DNA of 22,085 nt from an uncultured bacterium. GTDB taxonomy: Bacteria > Patescibacteriota > Minisyncoccia > Phycocordibacterales > PALSA-1337. Location: assembly GCA_903870235.1 (NCBI GenBank), contig CAIQCA010000102.1, positions 1-22,085 of the forward strand, written 5' to 3'. This document shows positions 8,094 through 14,863 of this stretch, in pieces (within the stretch, counting starts at the first letter, position 1; every line of letters begins with the position of its first letter). Position numbers and translations under genes: made by a program. The notes beneath the pieces are model-generated. The model did not search any database. It was not told where the DNA came from and worked only from the letters and a program-made list of their open reading frames with translations.

Positions 8094-9011
8094 ATGTGGG
8101 TTGTTAAATACAGAAAACTCTTCTATGCATTTTCCGGACTACTAGTCTTGGCTTCAGTAGTTTCTTTCTTTACCTGGGGTTTGAAACCTGGAGTTGATTT
8201 TACTGGTGGAACTCTTATCGAAGTCTCTTACGATGGTGGCCGTCCTGACCAAACAGCTGTTACAACTGCTCTTGCTGCCGTTGATCCGGCTGTTTCTGTA
8301 CGTCTCGGGACATCAGAGAAAGGTGAACAAGAATTTATTGTTCGTTTGAAAGAAGTTAGTCAAGAAGAGAAGGCCGCTGTTATGACGGCACTTTCTTTGA
8401 ATGGTACGGCCACCACTACAATTAAAACTTTCGATTCTATCGGTCCAGTTCTTGGAGCTGAAGCTCTCCGTAAGTCTATTGTTTCTATAATTCTAGTTAT
8501 TCTTGGCATCGTCTTGTATATCACTTTTGCTTTCAGAAAAGTCTCTGAGCCAGTTGCTTCATGGAAATATGGTCTGGTTGCGGTCATTGCTCTTGTTCAC
8601 GATGTCATCATCCCCACTGGTGTTTTTTCAATCCTTGGTCATTTCAAGGGCTATGAAGTTGATACTCTCTTCGTCACTGCGCTTCTAGTCATACTTGGTT
8701 TCTCTGTGCATGATACTATCGTGGTGTTCGATCGAGTTCGCGAAAATCTACACAAAGCTCCTGCTAAGAAACCTTTTGGTGAGATTGTAGGGGAGAGCGT
8801 AAGTCAGACTTTCACTCGTTCAATCAATACTTCTTTGACTACTTTGATTGCGCTCGTTGTGTTGTACTTTGTTGGTGGTTCTACGACTGAACATTTCTCA
8901 CTGGCCTTGATCGTCGGTATTGCTGCTGGTACATACTCTTCTATTTTCATTGGTTCGACTTTGCTTGTGACTATCGCTGGAGCTTTGACGAATAAGGCTG
9001 GAAAGAAATAG
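8094..9011 (+). CDS. secF: protein translocase subunit SecF
   Basis: The 305-residue protein is close to the family length. MWVVKYRKLFYAFSGLLVLAS forms helix 1. The signature GVDFTGGTLIEVSY follows at about residues 32-45. The external P1-like domain spans about 46-115, then GPVLGAEALRKSIVS leads into the five-helix half with VHDVIIPTGVF and LGFSVHDTIVVFDRVREN, the SecF counterpart of the SecD motif. The ATG at 8094 is chosen over upstream in-frame starts because it gives the conserved N-terminus and begins one base after the secD stop, implying translational coupling. Upstream in-frame codons would read through secD sequence in another frame. Confidence 0.96.
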   Translation: MWVVKYRKLFYAFSGLLVLASVVSFFTWGLKPGVDFTGGTLIEVSYDGGRPDQTAVTTALAAVDPAVSVRLGTSEKGEQEFIVRLKEVSQEEKAAVMTALSLNGTATTTIKTFDSIGPVLGAEALRKSIVSIILVILGIVLYITFAFRKVSEPVASWKYGLVAVIALVHDVIIPTGVFSILGHFKGYEVDTLFVTALLVILGFSVHDTIVVFDRVRENLHKAPAKKPFGEIVGESVSQTFTRSINTSLTTLIALVVLYFVGGSTTEHFSLALIVGIAAGTYSSIFIGSTLLVTIAGALTNKAGKK

Positions 9012-9057
9012 GTTTCCAATCGAGAATCTGTAGGTATCTTTTAATTGAAACTTTTCA

Positions 9058-9087
9058 ACAAAAAAACTGGGAGACGGCTCCCAGTTT
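9058..9087 (-). terminator. intrinsic terminator of the M16 gene (possibly shared with secF)
   Basis: The perfect ten-base-pair stem AAACTGGGAG (9064-9073)/CTCCCAGTTT (9078-9087) has an ACGG loop. On the minus strand it is followed by seven T, so it ends the M16 transcript. On the plus strand only GTTTGT follows, so termination of secF there would be weaker. Confidence 0.85.
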
Positions 9088-9108
9088 GTAGAACATTGGC
9101 GTGGCGTA

Positions 9109-10380
9109 TTATTCCTGCGGACCTTCACCTTCATAGATGATCACATGAGCCTGCTCCTCGCGTAACTCAGCCACGAGGTCTTTTGCTTTCGCGACGCTGT
9201 AGTTGCGCAAGATCTCGCAATACTCTTCGTCGTTCACGACGCGCCCCGAAGAATTAACATCGGAGATCGCTTCTTTGACCAACCCAGATGGATTGATCGT
9301 CTTCATCTCGATGGACCCAAGGAGTCCCTCCTTGATCGCTTCAATATGATCGGAAGAACAGACCGAGGGGTGCCGTAGAGTTTCGCGCAACGCCTGAATG
9401 ATCGGTGTGATGTTAGCGCTCTTGGCCTCAGTGATAAAACCGAAGAAGCCGCTTCCGTTTATGAGCCACTTGAAGGTGTCGACTCCATAAACGAGATGCC
9501 GCTCTTCCCGGACAATTTTCATGAGTGGACTGGTCATCTCACCCCATCCAAACAAATGTCCCAAGAAGATACTGCGAAAGAAGTTTTGTTCCTTCGTCTG
9601 ATCTTTCGGTAAAGGAAAGAGCACGGCCACGATCGATGAAGCAAAAGTGGTCTTGATTTGCGTTAGACCACCGTCTTTCCATTTCGGGAATTCTCCCTTG
9701 AATGCCGTTTCGAAACGTGGTGAAAGACGGTTCGAGGGGAGGGTGTCTGAGAGTTGTTGTAATTCCGCCAAGACTTCTTCACCCGACATGTTGCCGGCGG
9801 AGAACATGGCCATCCGTGATCGGTCATAGCCCTTTTTGTGTGCCTCACGTATGGTTTCAGCATTCATCTGGTCGAGGGTTTCTTCACTTCCGAGTACGTG
9901 GTGACCAAACGGATGGCCACCCCACAGTACTTTGGGCAGTTCATACCAGAATGCCGATCCGCTACTACTTTTGCATTCGATAATCTCTTGCCGGATGATG
10001 TCCCGTTCGGCACGCACACTCGCTTCTTCAAGGAGTGGTTGTGACACGAGGTCGGTGATCACCGACAAACCGTGTTTCCAATGCCGTGTCGGGAGCTTCA
10101 CCTTAAATGTCGTGGCGACCGAGCTGGTCCAGGCTCCCACACTACCACCCATGCGGGTGATCGGCTGCATAATGTCTTCCATCCCGCGCGGGTACTTTTT
10201 GGTACCACGGAAGGGGACATGCTCGAACCAGTGGTACAAGCCCGGGAGGCCGACATTTTCATCGTCGCCAGCTCCGACAAAGGTGACCCAAGACAGTGCT
10301 GCTGATTTAACAATATCTGGCATCTGTTGATGGTACACCGGTATGCCAAATGGCCCTACCAATTTTTTCATGTCTAACAT
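9109..10380 (-). CDS. M16 family zinc metallopeptidase
   Basis: The 423-residue, single-module M16B-like peptidase carries the inverted zinc motif HxxEH as H50-W-F-E53-H54. The third metal ligand E132 lies in ERDIIRQEIIE, 78 residues further on, as expected for the family. The C-terminal half has REERHLVYGV (about 295), matching the R...Y substrate-binding motif that completes the active site. No signal peptide is seen, so it is probably cytoplasmic. Family members degrade peptides and leader peptides. The ATG at 10380 lies seven bases after AGGAG. It has its own TTGACA promoter and terminator, and diverges from the receiver gene. Its base composition is clearly richer in GC than secDF. Confidence 0.92.
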   Translation of the reverse strand: MLDMKKLVGPFGIPVYHQQMPDIVKSAALSWVTFVGAGDDENVGLPGLYHWFEHVPFRGTKKYPRGMEDIMQPITRMGGSVGAWTSSVATTFKVKLPTRHWKHGLSVITDLVSQPLLEEASVRAERDIIRQEIIECKSSSGSAFWYELPKVLWGGHPFGHHVLGSEETLDQMNAETIREAHKKGYDRSRMAMFSAGNMSGEEVLAELQQLSDTLPSNRLSPRFETAFKGEFPKWKDGGLTQIKTTFASSIVAVLFPLPKDQTKEQNFFRSIFLGHLFGWGEMTSPLMKIVREERHLVYGVDTFKWLINGSGFFGFITEAKSANITPIIQALRETLRHPSVCSSDHIEAIKEGLLGSIEMKTINPSGLVKEAISDVNSSGRVVNDEEYCEILRNYSVAKAKDLVAELREEQAHVIIYEGEGPQE

Positions 10381-10452
10381 ATCATTTCTCCTGTTTTATA
10401 CCTTGTTTTTGTTCTTTCAATGAAGGAAAGCCTTCGTACTATTTACTTGTAG

Positions 10453-10481
10453 TTTCTATCACCCTTAAACAAAAATGTCAA
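10453..10481 (-). promoter_or_regulatory. M16 gene promoter TTGACA-N17-TAGAAA
   Basis: On the minus strand TTGACA (10481-10476) and TAGAAA (10458-10453) are separated by 17 bases, with TGA just before the -10. The leader of about 65 nt ends in AGGAG before the ATG at 10380. Confidence 0.65.
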
Positions 10482-10508
10482 GATTTTAAGCCATTATCGA
10501 GGTGCCTA

Positions 10509-10538
10509 TTGACAACATGGTTTTAGATATGTTATGTT
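10509..10538 (+). promoter_or_regulatory. receiver gene promoter TTGACA-N18-TATGTT
   Basis: Consensus TTGACA (10509-10514) is followed after 18 bases by TATGTT (10533-10538). The -35 boxes of this promoter and of the divergent M16 promoter are 27 bases apart. Confidence 0.65.
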
Positions 10539-10554
10539 TTCGGAAGCAGATAAT

Positions 10555-10571
10555 TCAGCTAAGGTAGCTGA
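10555..10571 (+). promoter_or_regulatory. leader hairpin upstream of receiver gene
   Basis: TCAGCT-AAGGT-AGCTGA forms a six-base-pair stem in the 5' leader, followed by a three-codon reading frame (ATG TTA TTT TAA at 10578-10589) and then AAGGAG. It may be a post-transcriptional element or chance. Confidence 0.3.
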
Positions 10572-10602
10572 TAAATCAATGTTATTTTAACAAGGAGAAC
10601 CA

Positions 10603-11142
10603 ATGAAAAGAGTTGTCTTGGTGGAAGATGATCCGGAACAAGCGAACAGTATAAAAGCTTGTATCATGCGTCATCTTGTGGATGTGGAAGTCGAAGTGAT
10701 CGAAGATGAAAGCGATTTCTGTGAATGGCTCGCTCGCCTTGCGCCCGGCGATCCTGCGACCCCGGTCCTCATCGTCAGTTGTATCATGATGCCGTGGGAT
10801 TCCGAACGCCTTACAGATCCTCCAGAGGCCTCAAAAGACTTCCGGTGGGCTGGATTGCGGTGCTGGAAACGGTTCCGTGAGCGCGCGGATCTCAAAAATA
10901 TTCCGTGGATTTATTTCACGGTTCTCGATGAGCTCACGATGCAATTCGAGAAAAATCATGACATGTTCACTGGATATGCGCAAAAATCCGGATCGATTGA
11001 TCCGCTCCTTTTGGAGATTGACTCGATCCTGGCTTTCGCTAGCGAAGTGGCTGAGGACCCAGCCTTTGGTTTGAAGATGCAAGAAATCCTTCGGAAGGGA
11101 ATGAGTACACCTTTCGAGGAATGTCAGACCAGATTACCTTGA
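10603..11142 (+). CDS. stand-alone receiver-like protein with Cys at the phospho-acceptor position
   Basis: The 179-residue protein is a single CheY-like receiver fold with no output domain. The acidic pocket is present (VVLVEDDPEQ; E8, D9, D10), as are the switch Thr (T106 in WIYFTVLDE) and the conserved Lys (K128 in YAQKSGS), with the normal 22-residue T-to-K spacing. In the beta-3 block VLIVSCIMMPW the residue that should be the phosphorylated Asp is C60. The helix-3 region is about 16 residues longer than in CheY (WDSERLTDPPEASKDFRWAGLRCW). It is therefore probably not phosphorylated in the usual way and may work as a pseudo-receiver or be redox-sensitive, which is inference. AAGGAG lies eight bases before the ATG. 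No histidine kinase is nearby. The C-terminal tail (about 150-179) is helical. Confidence 0.85.
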   Translation: MKRVVLVEDDPEQANSIKACIMRHLVDVEVEVIEDESDFCEWLARLAPGDPATPVLIVSCIMMPWDSERLTDPPEASKDFRWAGLRCWKRFRERADLKNIPWIYFTVLDELTMQFEKNHDMFTGYAQKSGSIDPLLLEIDSILAFASEVAEDPAFGLKMQEILRKGMSTPFEECQTRLP

Positions 11143-11165
11143 TCGAAGTCAGGTGTCATTGAAAT

Positions 11166-11215
11166 GCTCGCCAACAACAAAGGGTTTACCCAATGTTGTG
11201 ATGGTGAGCTTTTTT
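11166..11215 (+). terminator. intrinsic terminator of the receiver gene
   Basis: The interrupted long stem (GCTC/GAGC, CCA/TGG, CAACA/TGTTG, arms 11166-11180 and 11194-11209) is followed by six T at 11210-11215. Confidence 0.75.
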
Positions 11216-11233
11216 GTTTGCTCATTTTACTTA

Positions 11234-11266
11234 AACAAAAAAGGCGTGGAAAGAACTTCCACGCCT
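11234..11266 (-). terminator. intrinsic terminator of nadE
   Basis: The perfect stem AGGCGTGGAA (11242-11251)/TTCCACGCCT (11257-11266) is followed on the minus strand by a T-run (A-run 11236-11242 on plus). It sits 35 bases after the nadE stop. Confidence 0.85.
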
Positions 11267-11300
11267 CGCACATTAACATGCTTTCTGAACGAGCGACTTC

Positions 11301-13250
11301 TCAATCGAGTTCGCGCAACCACTGGGCCGGAGATGCATCCGATGGCATCCGCCAGTCGCCTCTCGGTGAGAGGGCGACGGAACCAACTTTTGGACCATCT
11401 GGCACAGCAGATCGTTTGAACTGATTTTTGAAGAAGCGGGTAATGAAAACCCGGAGCCATTTCCGAACTTCTTCTTCGGTGTACTTGTCACCGAAGGCTT
11501 GTCTGGCAAGATAAAGAATCTTGCGCGGACTAGCACCTCGTCGCACGAAGTGGAACAGGAAGAAGTCGTGAAGCTCGTAGGGACCGATTATCTCCTCAGT
11601 CTTCTGAGCGATGACTCCATCTTTCGGTCGAGTCAGTTCTGGTGAAACTGGAGTCTCCAGAATCGCCTGCAGAACTTGTGTTGCCACGGGCTGAACTTCA
11701 TTGTTGGCAACCCATTCCACAACGAACCGGACAAGTGTTTTCGGCACTCCAGTGTTCACGGCGTAATGGGACATGTGGTCACCATTGTAAGTGCACCAAC
11801 CGAGCGCCGCTTCAGACAGATCACCGGTGCCGATCACGATACCACCGACCTGGTTTGCTTTCTGCATCAGGACAAGTGTCCGATAACGCGCTTGGGCGTT
11901 TTCGAAGACGACATCCTGTGTCGTTGTGTCGTGGCCGATATCTTCCAGTATTTGCAGAGATCCATTGGCGATATTTATCGTTTCAATGGTAAGTCCAAAT
12001 ACTCGCGCTAACACGATAGCATTCGACTTTGTTTCATCGGTCGTACCGAAACCAGGCATCGTGTAAACATGAATACCTGATTTGTCATAACCAAGACGTT
12101 CGAAGGCCTTGATACAGACAAGTAGCGCCAGTGTGGAGTCTAGGCCCCCGGAGAGACCGAGGACCACATCCTTACAGCCGATCTTTTTGATCCGTTGGAT
12201 CAGGCCAGTGACCATGATGTTGAACACATCGGTACAAACTCCGGCTTTGTCGGCTTTGGCTGTTGGAACGAACGGCGCAGACGGATTGGGCCTACGCAGT
12301 TTGTCCGGAACATGTTTGGGGAGTGACACCTCGATCAGCCGATACTTCCGTGAGCCTAGCTCATGGGTGCATTTGGCGAAACTTGTGGCTTTCATCCTGT
12401 TCAATACACACAGGTCCACATCGATATCAGTGAATGTTCCAGTCGGTCCCAGTGTGAAGCGGTTGCTTTCGGTCAGGATCGATCCGTTCTCAGCGATGAT
12501 GTTATGACCACCGAAGACGACGTCAGTCGTTGATTCGCCGGCACCAGCACAGCTGTAAACGTAACCGGCAATACATCGACCAGACTGCTGAGCGATGAGT
12601 TGTTGACGGTAGGCTGCCTTACCAACCAATTCATTGGAAGCTGACAGATTGACGAGAATCGTCGCTCCGGCTACAGCTGCAAATGAGCTTGGGGGTATCG
12701 GTGTCCAAACATCTTCACAGATTTCGACACCAACGATTATCTTGGTGTCTTCAACCGATCGGAAGAGTAGGTCGGTGCCGATTGGCACGTTTTTACCGAA
12801 GAGTTCGATATGCGTATGGACTAGGTTCGTCGCACTACCAAACCACCGAGCTTCATAAAACTCTCCTCCGTTTGGAAGATAAGTTTTCGGAACTATGCCG
12901 GCAATCTTGCCACGGTCGATGACTGCTGCCACGTTGAACAGTGTGCTGTTGACGCACAGAGGTAATCCAACGATCAGAACCGCGTCGATTTTTTCCGATG
13001 CAATCTTGACCAGCTCAAGTGCTTTCAGGGCTTCATTTTGCAAAGTTGCCTGATGAAGAAGGTCGGCGTTGGTGTAACCACCAGCCAGACACAACTCGGG
13101 GAAGACGATCAGTTTCGCGCCTTCTTTGACGTAAGTCTCGGCCATTCTTATGACGTTCATGGCTGTGATGATCACGTCTCCGATGACTACTTCGGGACTA
13201 ACTGCGGCTACCCGCACGAAACCAAAGTCCGGTTCGTTTTTTGGGTTCAT
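11301..13250 (-). CDS. nadE: glutamine-dependent NAD+ synthetase
   Basis: This 649-residue two-domain enzyme converts nicotinic acid adenine dinucleotide, ATP and glutamine to NAD+, the last step of NAD synthesis. Residues 10-285 form the nitrilase-like glutaminase with the complete triad E52 (FPELCLAGGY), K122 (VPKTYLPNGGEF) and C178 (GVEICEDVW), spaced as in the Mycobacterium tuberculosis enzyme. Residues 335-640 form the synthetase, with the ATP pyrophosphatase loop LGLSGGLDSTLAL (364-376) and the blocks GTGDLSEAALGW and YAVNTGVPKTL. Ammonia is channelled between the domains in relatives. The start has AAAGG seven bases upstream and a near-consensus promoter. The gene is monocistronic with its own terminator and GC-richer than the secDF region. 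Confidence 0.95.
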   Translation of the reverse strand: MNPKNEPDFGFVRVAAVSPEVVIGDVIITAMNVIRMAETYVKEGAKLIVFPELCLAGGYTNADLLHQATLQNEALKALELVKIASEKIDAVLIVGLPLCVNSTLFNVAAVIDRGKIAGIVPKTYLPNGGEFYEARWFGSATNLVHTHIELFGKNVPIGTDLLFRSVEDTKIIVGVEICEDVWTPIPPSSFAAVAGATILVNLSASNELVGKAAYRQQLIAQQSGRCIAGYVYSCAGAGESTTDVVFGGHNIIAENGSILTESNRFTLGPTGTFTDIDVDLCVLNRMKATSFAKCTHELGSRKYRLIEVSLPKHVPDKLRRPNPSAPFVPTAKADKAGVCTDVFNIMVTGLIQRIKKIGCKDVVLGLSGGLDSTLALLVCIKAFERLGYDKSGIHVYTMPGFGTTDETKSNAIVLARVFGLTIETINIANGSLQILEDIGHDTTTQDVVFENAQARYRTLVLMQKANQVGGIVIGTGDLSEAALGWCTYNGDHMSHYAVNTGVPKTLVRFVVEWVANNEVQPVATQVLQAILETPVSPELTRPKDGVIAQKTEEIIGPYELHDFFLFHFVRRGASPRKILYLARQAFGDKYTEEEVRKWLRVFITRFFKNQFKRSAVPDGPKVGSVALSPRGDWRMPSDASPAQWLRELD

Positions 13251-13327
13251 TTTCTGCCTTTCTTTTGTATTGTCAGAGTTCTTTTTTCGACTGTTTAGGG
13301 CTATTTTGACGAAATTTCTCTGTTGCC

Positions 13328-13356
13328 TTTATACATTAAATGTATCAAAATGTCAA
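13328..13356 (-). promoter_or_regulatory. nadE promoter TTGACA-N17-TATAAA
   Basis: On the minus strand TTGACA (13356-13351) and TATAAA (13333-13328) are separated by exactly 17 bases, the best sigma70-type promoter in the window. The leader is about 70 nt. Confidence 0.8.
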
Positions 13357-13370
13357 TCCAAAACGTCCAA

Positions 13371-13405
13371 ATAAAAAACCTCTGCGACAGCATTGCCGCA
13401 GAGGT
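13371..13405 (-). terminator. intrinsic terminator of the histidine phosphatase gene
   Basis: The stem ACCTCTGCG (13378-13386)/CGCAGAGGT (13397-13405) is followed on the minus strand by TTTTTTAT. It separates the phosphatase from nadE, so the two are not one operon. Confidence 0.85.
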
Positions 13406-13411
13406 AACTTT

Positions 13412-14161
13412 TCATAACGTGAACTGTCTTGGTTCTGTTGCTTGCCGGCCATAAACCGTATTGTACTCCTGTAGGACCAGGTGTCCGCCGAAACCGGGGT
13501 CGAACTGATAGACTGTTACGCCACAGTTTTTAGGCGATTCACCTCTGGGCCACGCAGTTGACCTTTGGTAATCCCAATGTTCAAGGAGCGTGCGGATACA
13601 ACGGATTGTTCCGCCATGTGTGACGATCAAGATGTTTTGACCGACACGATCCCTGAAGAGCATGTTTAGAAACAAATAGACGCGCTCAGAGACTTTGGCC
13701 AGACTTTCACCACCTGGTGGGGCACCGAAGTAACCGCCAAACATTTCCCAATACTTCTTCAAGTAAGGAAATGCGGCTTCAGCTTCTGCGGTAGTCATGT
13801 CGTAGGTGTATCCGGGATCTCGTTCGCGGATGAATAGGTTTGTACGAATTCTGATTTTTTGCCGCTCTTCCGCAGTGTAAGCTTCAAGTAGACCTGAAAG
13901 GGTCTGATCGGTCCGTGCGTATCCTGATGTATACGCATAATCGAACGTTCCAAACCGTTGTTTCAAGTGAACACCTGTCACCCTGGCCTGCGCCAAACCT
14001 TTAGGTGTCAGCTGAATCAAGTGGTCGGGGATACCGGCCACCGAAGCGCGGGCTTCTTCGTCGGCAAAATAGGTTGAACCTTTCTTGGCTGCATTGCGAG
14101 CAGATTCGCCATGGCGCACGATCACCAATTGGCATGGCCTGGCTTTTATTACTTTGTTCAT
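13412..14161 (-). CDS. histidine phosphatase (phosphoglycerate mutase-like) protein
   Basis: The 249-residue protein belongs to the branch-1 histidine phosphatase superfamily. The phospho-histidine loop is LVIVRHGES (R16-H17-G18-E19). The second Arg is R83 in SGYARTDQT, an acidic residue lies in IRERDPGYTY (E113), and the second catalytic His is H182 in ILIVTHGGTIR. All residues needed for catalysis are therefore present. Substrates in this family range from phosphoglycerate to nucleotides, cofactors and phosphoproteins and cannot be inferred here. The extended region around YLKKYWEMFGGYFGAPPGGES is typical of phosphatase rather than mutase members. AGAGG precedes the ATG. The promoter overlaps the divergent promoter of the 14303 gene. 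Confidence 0.9.
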   Translation of the reverse strand: MNKVIKARPCQLVIVRHGESARNAAKKGSTYFADEEARASVAGIPDHLIQLTPKGLAQARVTGVHLKQRFGTFDYAYTSGYARTDQTLSGLLEAYTAEERQKIRIRTNLFIRERDPGYTYDMTTAEAEAAFPYLKKYWEMFGGYFGAPPGGESLAKVSERVYLFLNMLFRDRVGQNILIVTHGGTIRCIRTLLEHWDYQRSTAWPRGESPKNCGVTVYQFDPGFGGHLVLQEYNTVYGRQATEPRQFTL

Positions 14162-14204
14162 GTGCTTTCCTCTTTCTTTTCTTCTATTTTATTTATCTAT
14201 TTAC

Positions 14205-14233
14205 ACCATAATTGATATTTTGATTAATGTCAA
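14205..14233 (-). promoter_or_regulatory. phosphatase promoter TTGACA-N17-TATGGT
   Basis: On the minus strand TTGACA (14233-14228) and TATGGT (14210-14205) are 17 bases apart. The spacer contains the -35 box of the opposing promoter. Confidence 0.65.
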
Positions 14234-14248
14234 TGAATGTGTTAGGGT
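14220..14248 (+). promoter_or_regulatory. promoter TTGATT-N17-TAGGGT overlapping the divergent promoter
   Basis: TTGATT (14220-14225) and TAGGGT (14243-14248) are 17 bases apart. The two divergent promoters share the interval 14220-14233, so RNA polymerase probably cannot occupy both at once. Confidence 0.5.
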
Positions 14249-14302
14249 CTACAAAGTTAATGTTTTGAAGACAAGTCAACAACTTATATTAGGAGGTAGG
14301 GT

Positions 14303-14746
14303 ATGTTTCGAGAAAAAAGGTTGGTTAGTAGCGAACGTCGTTCATTTCAGATCACTATCGGGTTGATGGAGGGCTACAACACTGGGGTGGTTCATACATA
14401 CCAAGAAGTTTTGGATCTCATCAATATTTGGATGAGGAACCGAATGCGTTCCGGTAGCTCATGTATCACAAGTGGCACCCTGATAAATGGCACCATGTTG
14501 TATACGTGGAATTCGGAGGCGACGGGTATCGTCACCAACCAGGAGAATGTGGTTATGTTTGTCGGTGAGGTCAACTCGATTCACAATCCAGGTCTTTCTG
14601 ACGATGATGCTGTCGTGGCATTGAAGGATCTTGCCACTTTCCTGGGAGGCGTCCTGAAACAAACCAGGATGTACATCATGTTCAAGAAACGCATTATTGT
14701 TTTGGAGAACACTGAAGTTGTTCACCCAACAGCCAAGAAGGCATAG
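14303..14746 (+). CDS. hypothetical cytoplasmic protein
   Basis: The 147-residue protein is not recognised. It has no membrane segment. The predicted order is a beta strand (RRSFQITIGL), a helix beginning YQEVLDLINIWMRNRM (about 33-48), strands (SCITSGTLINGTMLYTW and ENVVMFVGEVN), a helix (SDDDAVVALKDLATFLGGVL, about 94-113) and final strands (TRMYIMFKKRIIVLENTEVV). This suggests a compact alpha/beta fold. A very strong AGGAGGT eight bases before the ATG fixes the start. The gene is a single unit between overlapping divergent promoters and a strong terminator. No pathway can be assigned. Confidence 0.8.
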   Translation: MFREKRLVSSERRSFQITIGLMEGYNTGVVHTYQEVLDLINIWMRNRMRSGSSCITSGTLINGTMLYTWNSEATGIVTNQENVVMFVGEVNSIHNPGLSDDDAVVALKDLATFLGGVLKQTRMYIMFKKRIIVLENTEVVHPTAKKA

Positions 14747-14781
14747 TTTGTGCTTGACGACAAAGATAAATCAAGCAAAAT

Positions 14782-14816
14782 TCGCCAAGGACTCTGTGTT
14801 CTTGGCGATATTTTTA
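14782..14816 (+). terminator. intrinsic terminator of the 14303 gene
   Basis: The eight-base-pair stem TCGCCAAG (14782-14789)/CTTGGCGA (14801-14808) is followed by ATATTTTT. A second hairpin (TGCTTGA/TCAAGCA) lies just upstream. Confidence 0.8.
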
Positions 14817-14845
14817 TATGTTAAGTTGTATATAGCCGCAAAAAA

Positions 14846-14854
14846 GGCTAACAT
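14846..14854 (+). promoter_or_regulatory. -10 box of the ABC-F gene, leaderless
   Basis: TAACAT (14849-14854) ends nine bases before the ATG at 14864. No Shine-Dalgarno is present in ACCAGTTCT. Confidence 0.45.
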
Positions 14855-14863
14855 ACCAGTTCT

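Noticed and set aside
9647..10349. Several open frames on the plus strand (up to 132 codons) opposite the M16 gene
   Set aside because: They lie wholly inside a convincing peptidase gene, overlap one another, lack ribosome binding sites and show no recognisable motifs. They reflect the GC-rich composition.
11642..12922. Plus-strand frames opposite nadE (up to 132 codons)
   Set aside because: They are antisense to a gene with all catalytic residues intact, with no start signals.
11229..13412. nadE and the histidine phosphatase as one operon
   Set aside because: They share a strand, but a strong terminator (13371-13405) and a near-consensus promoter (13328-13356) separate them.
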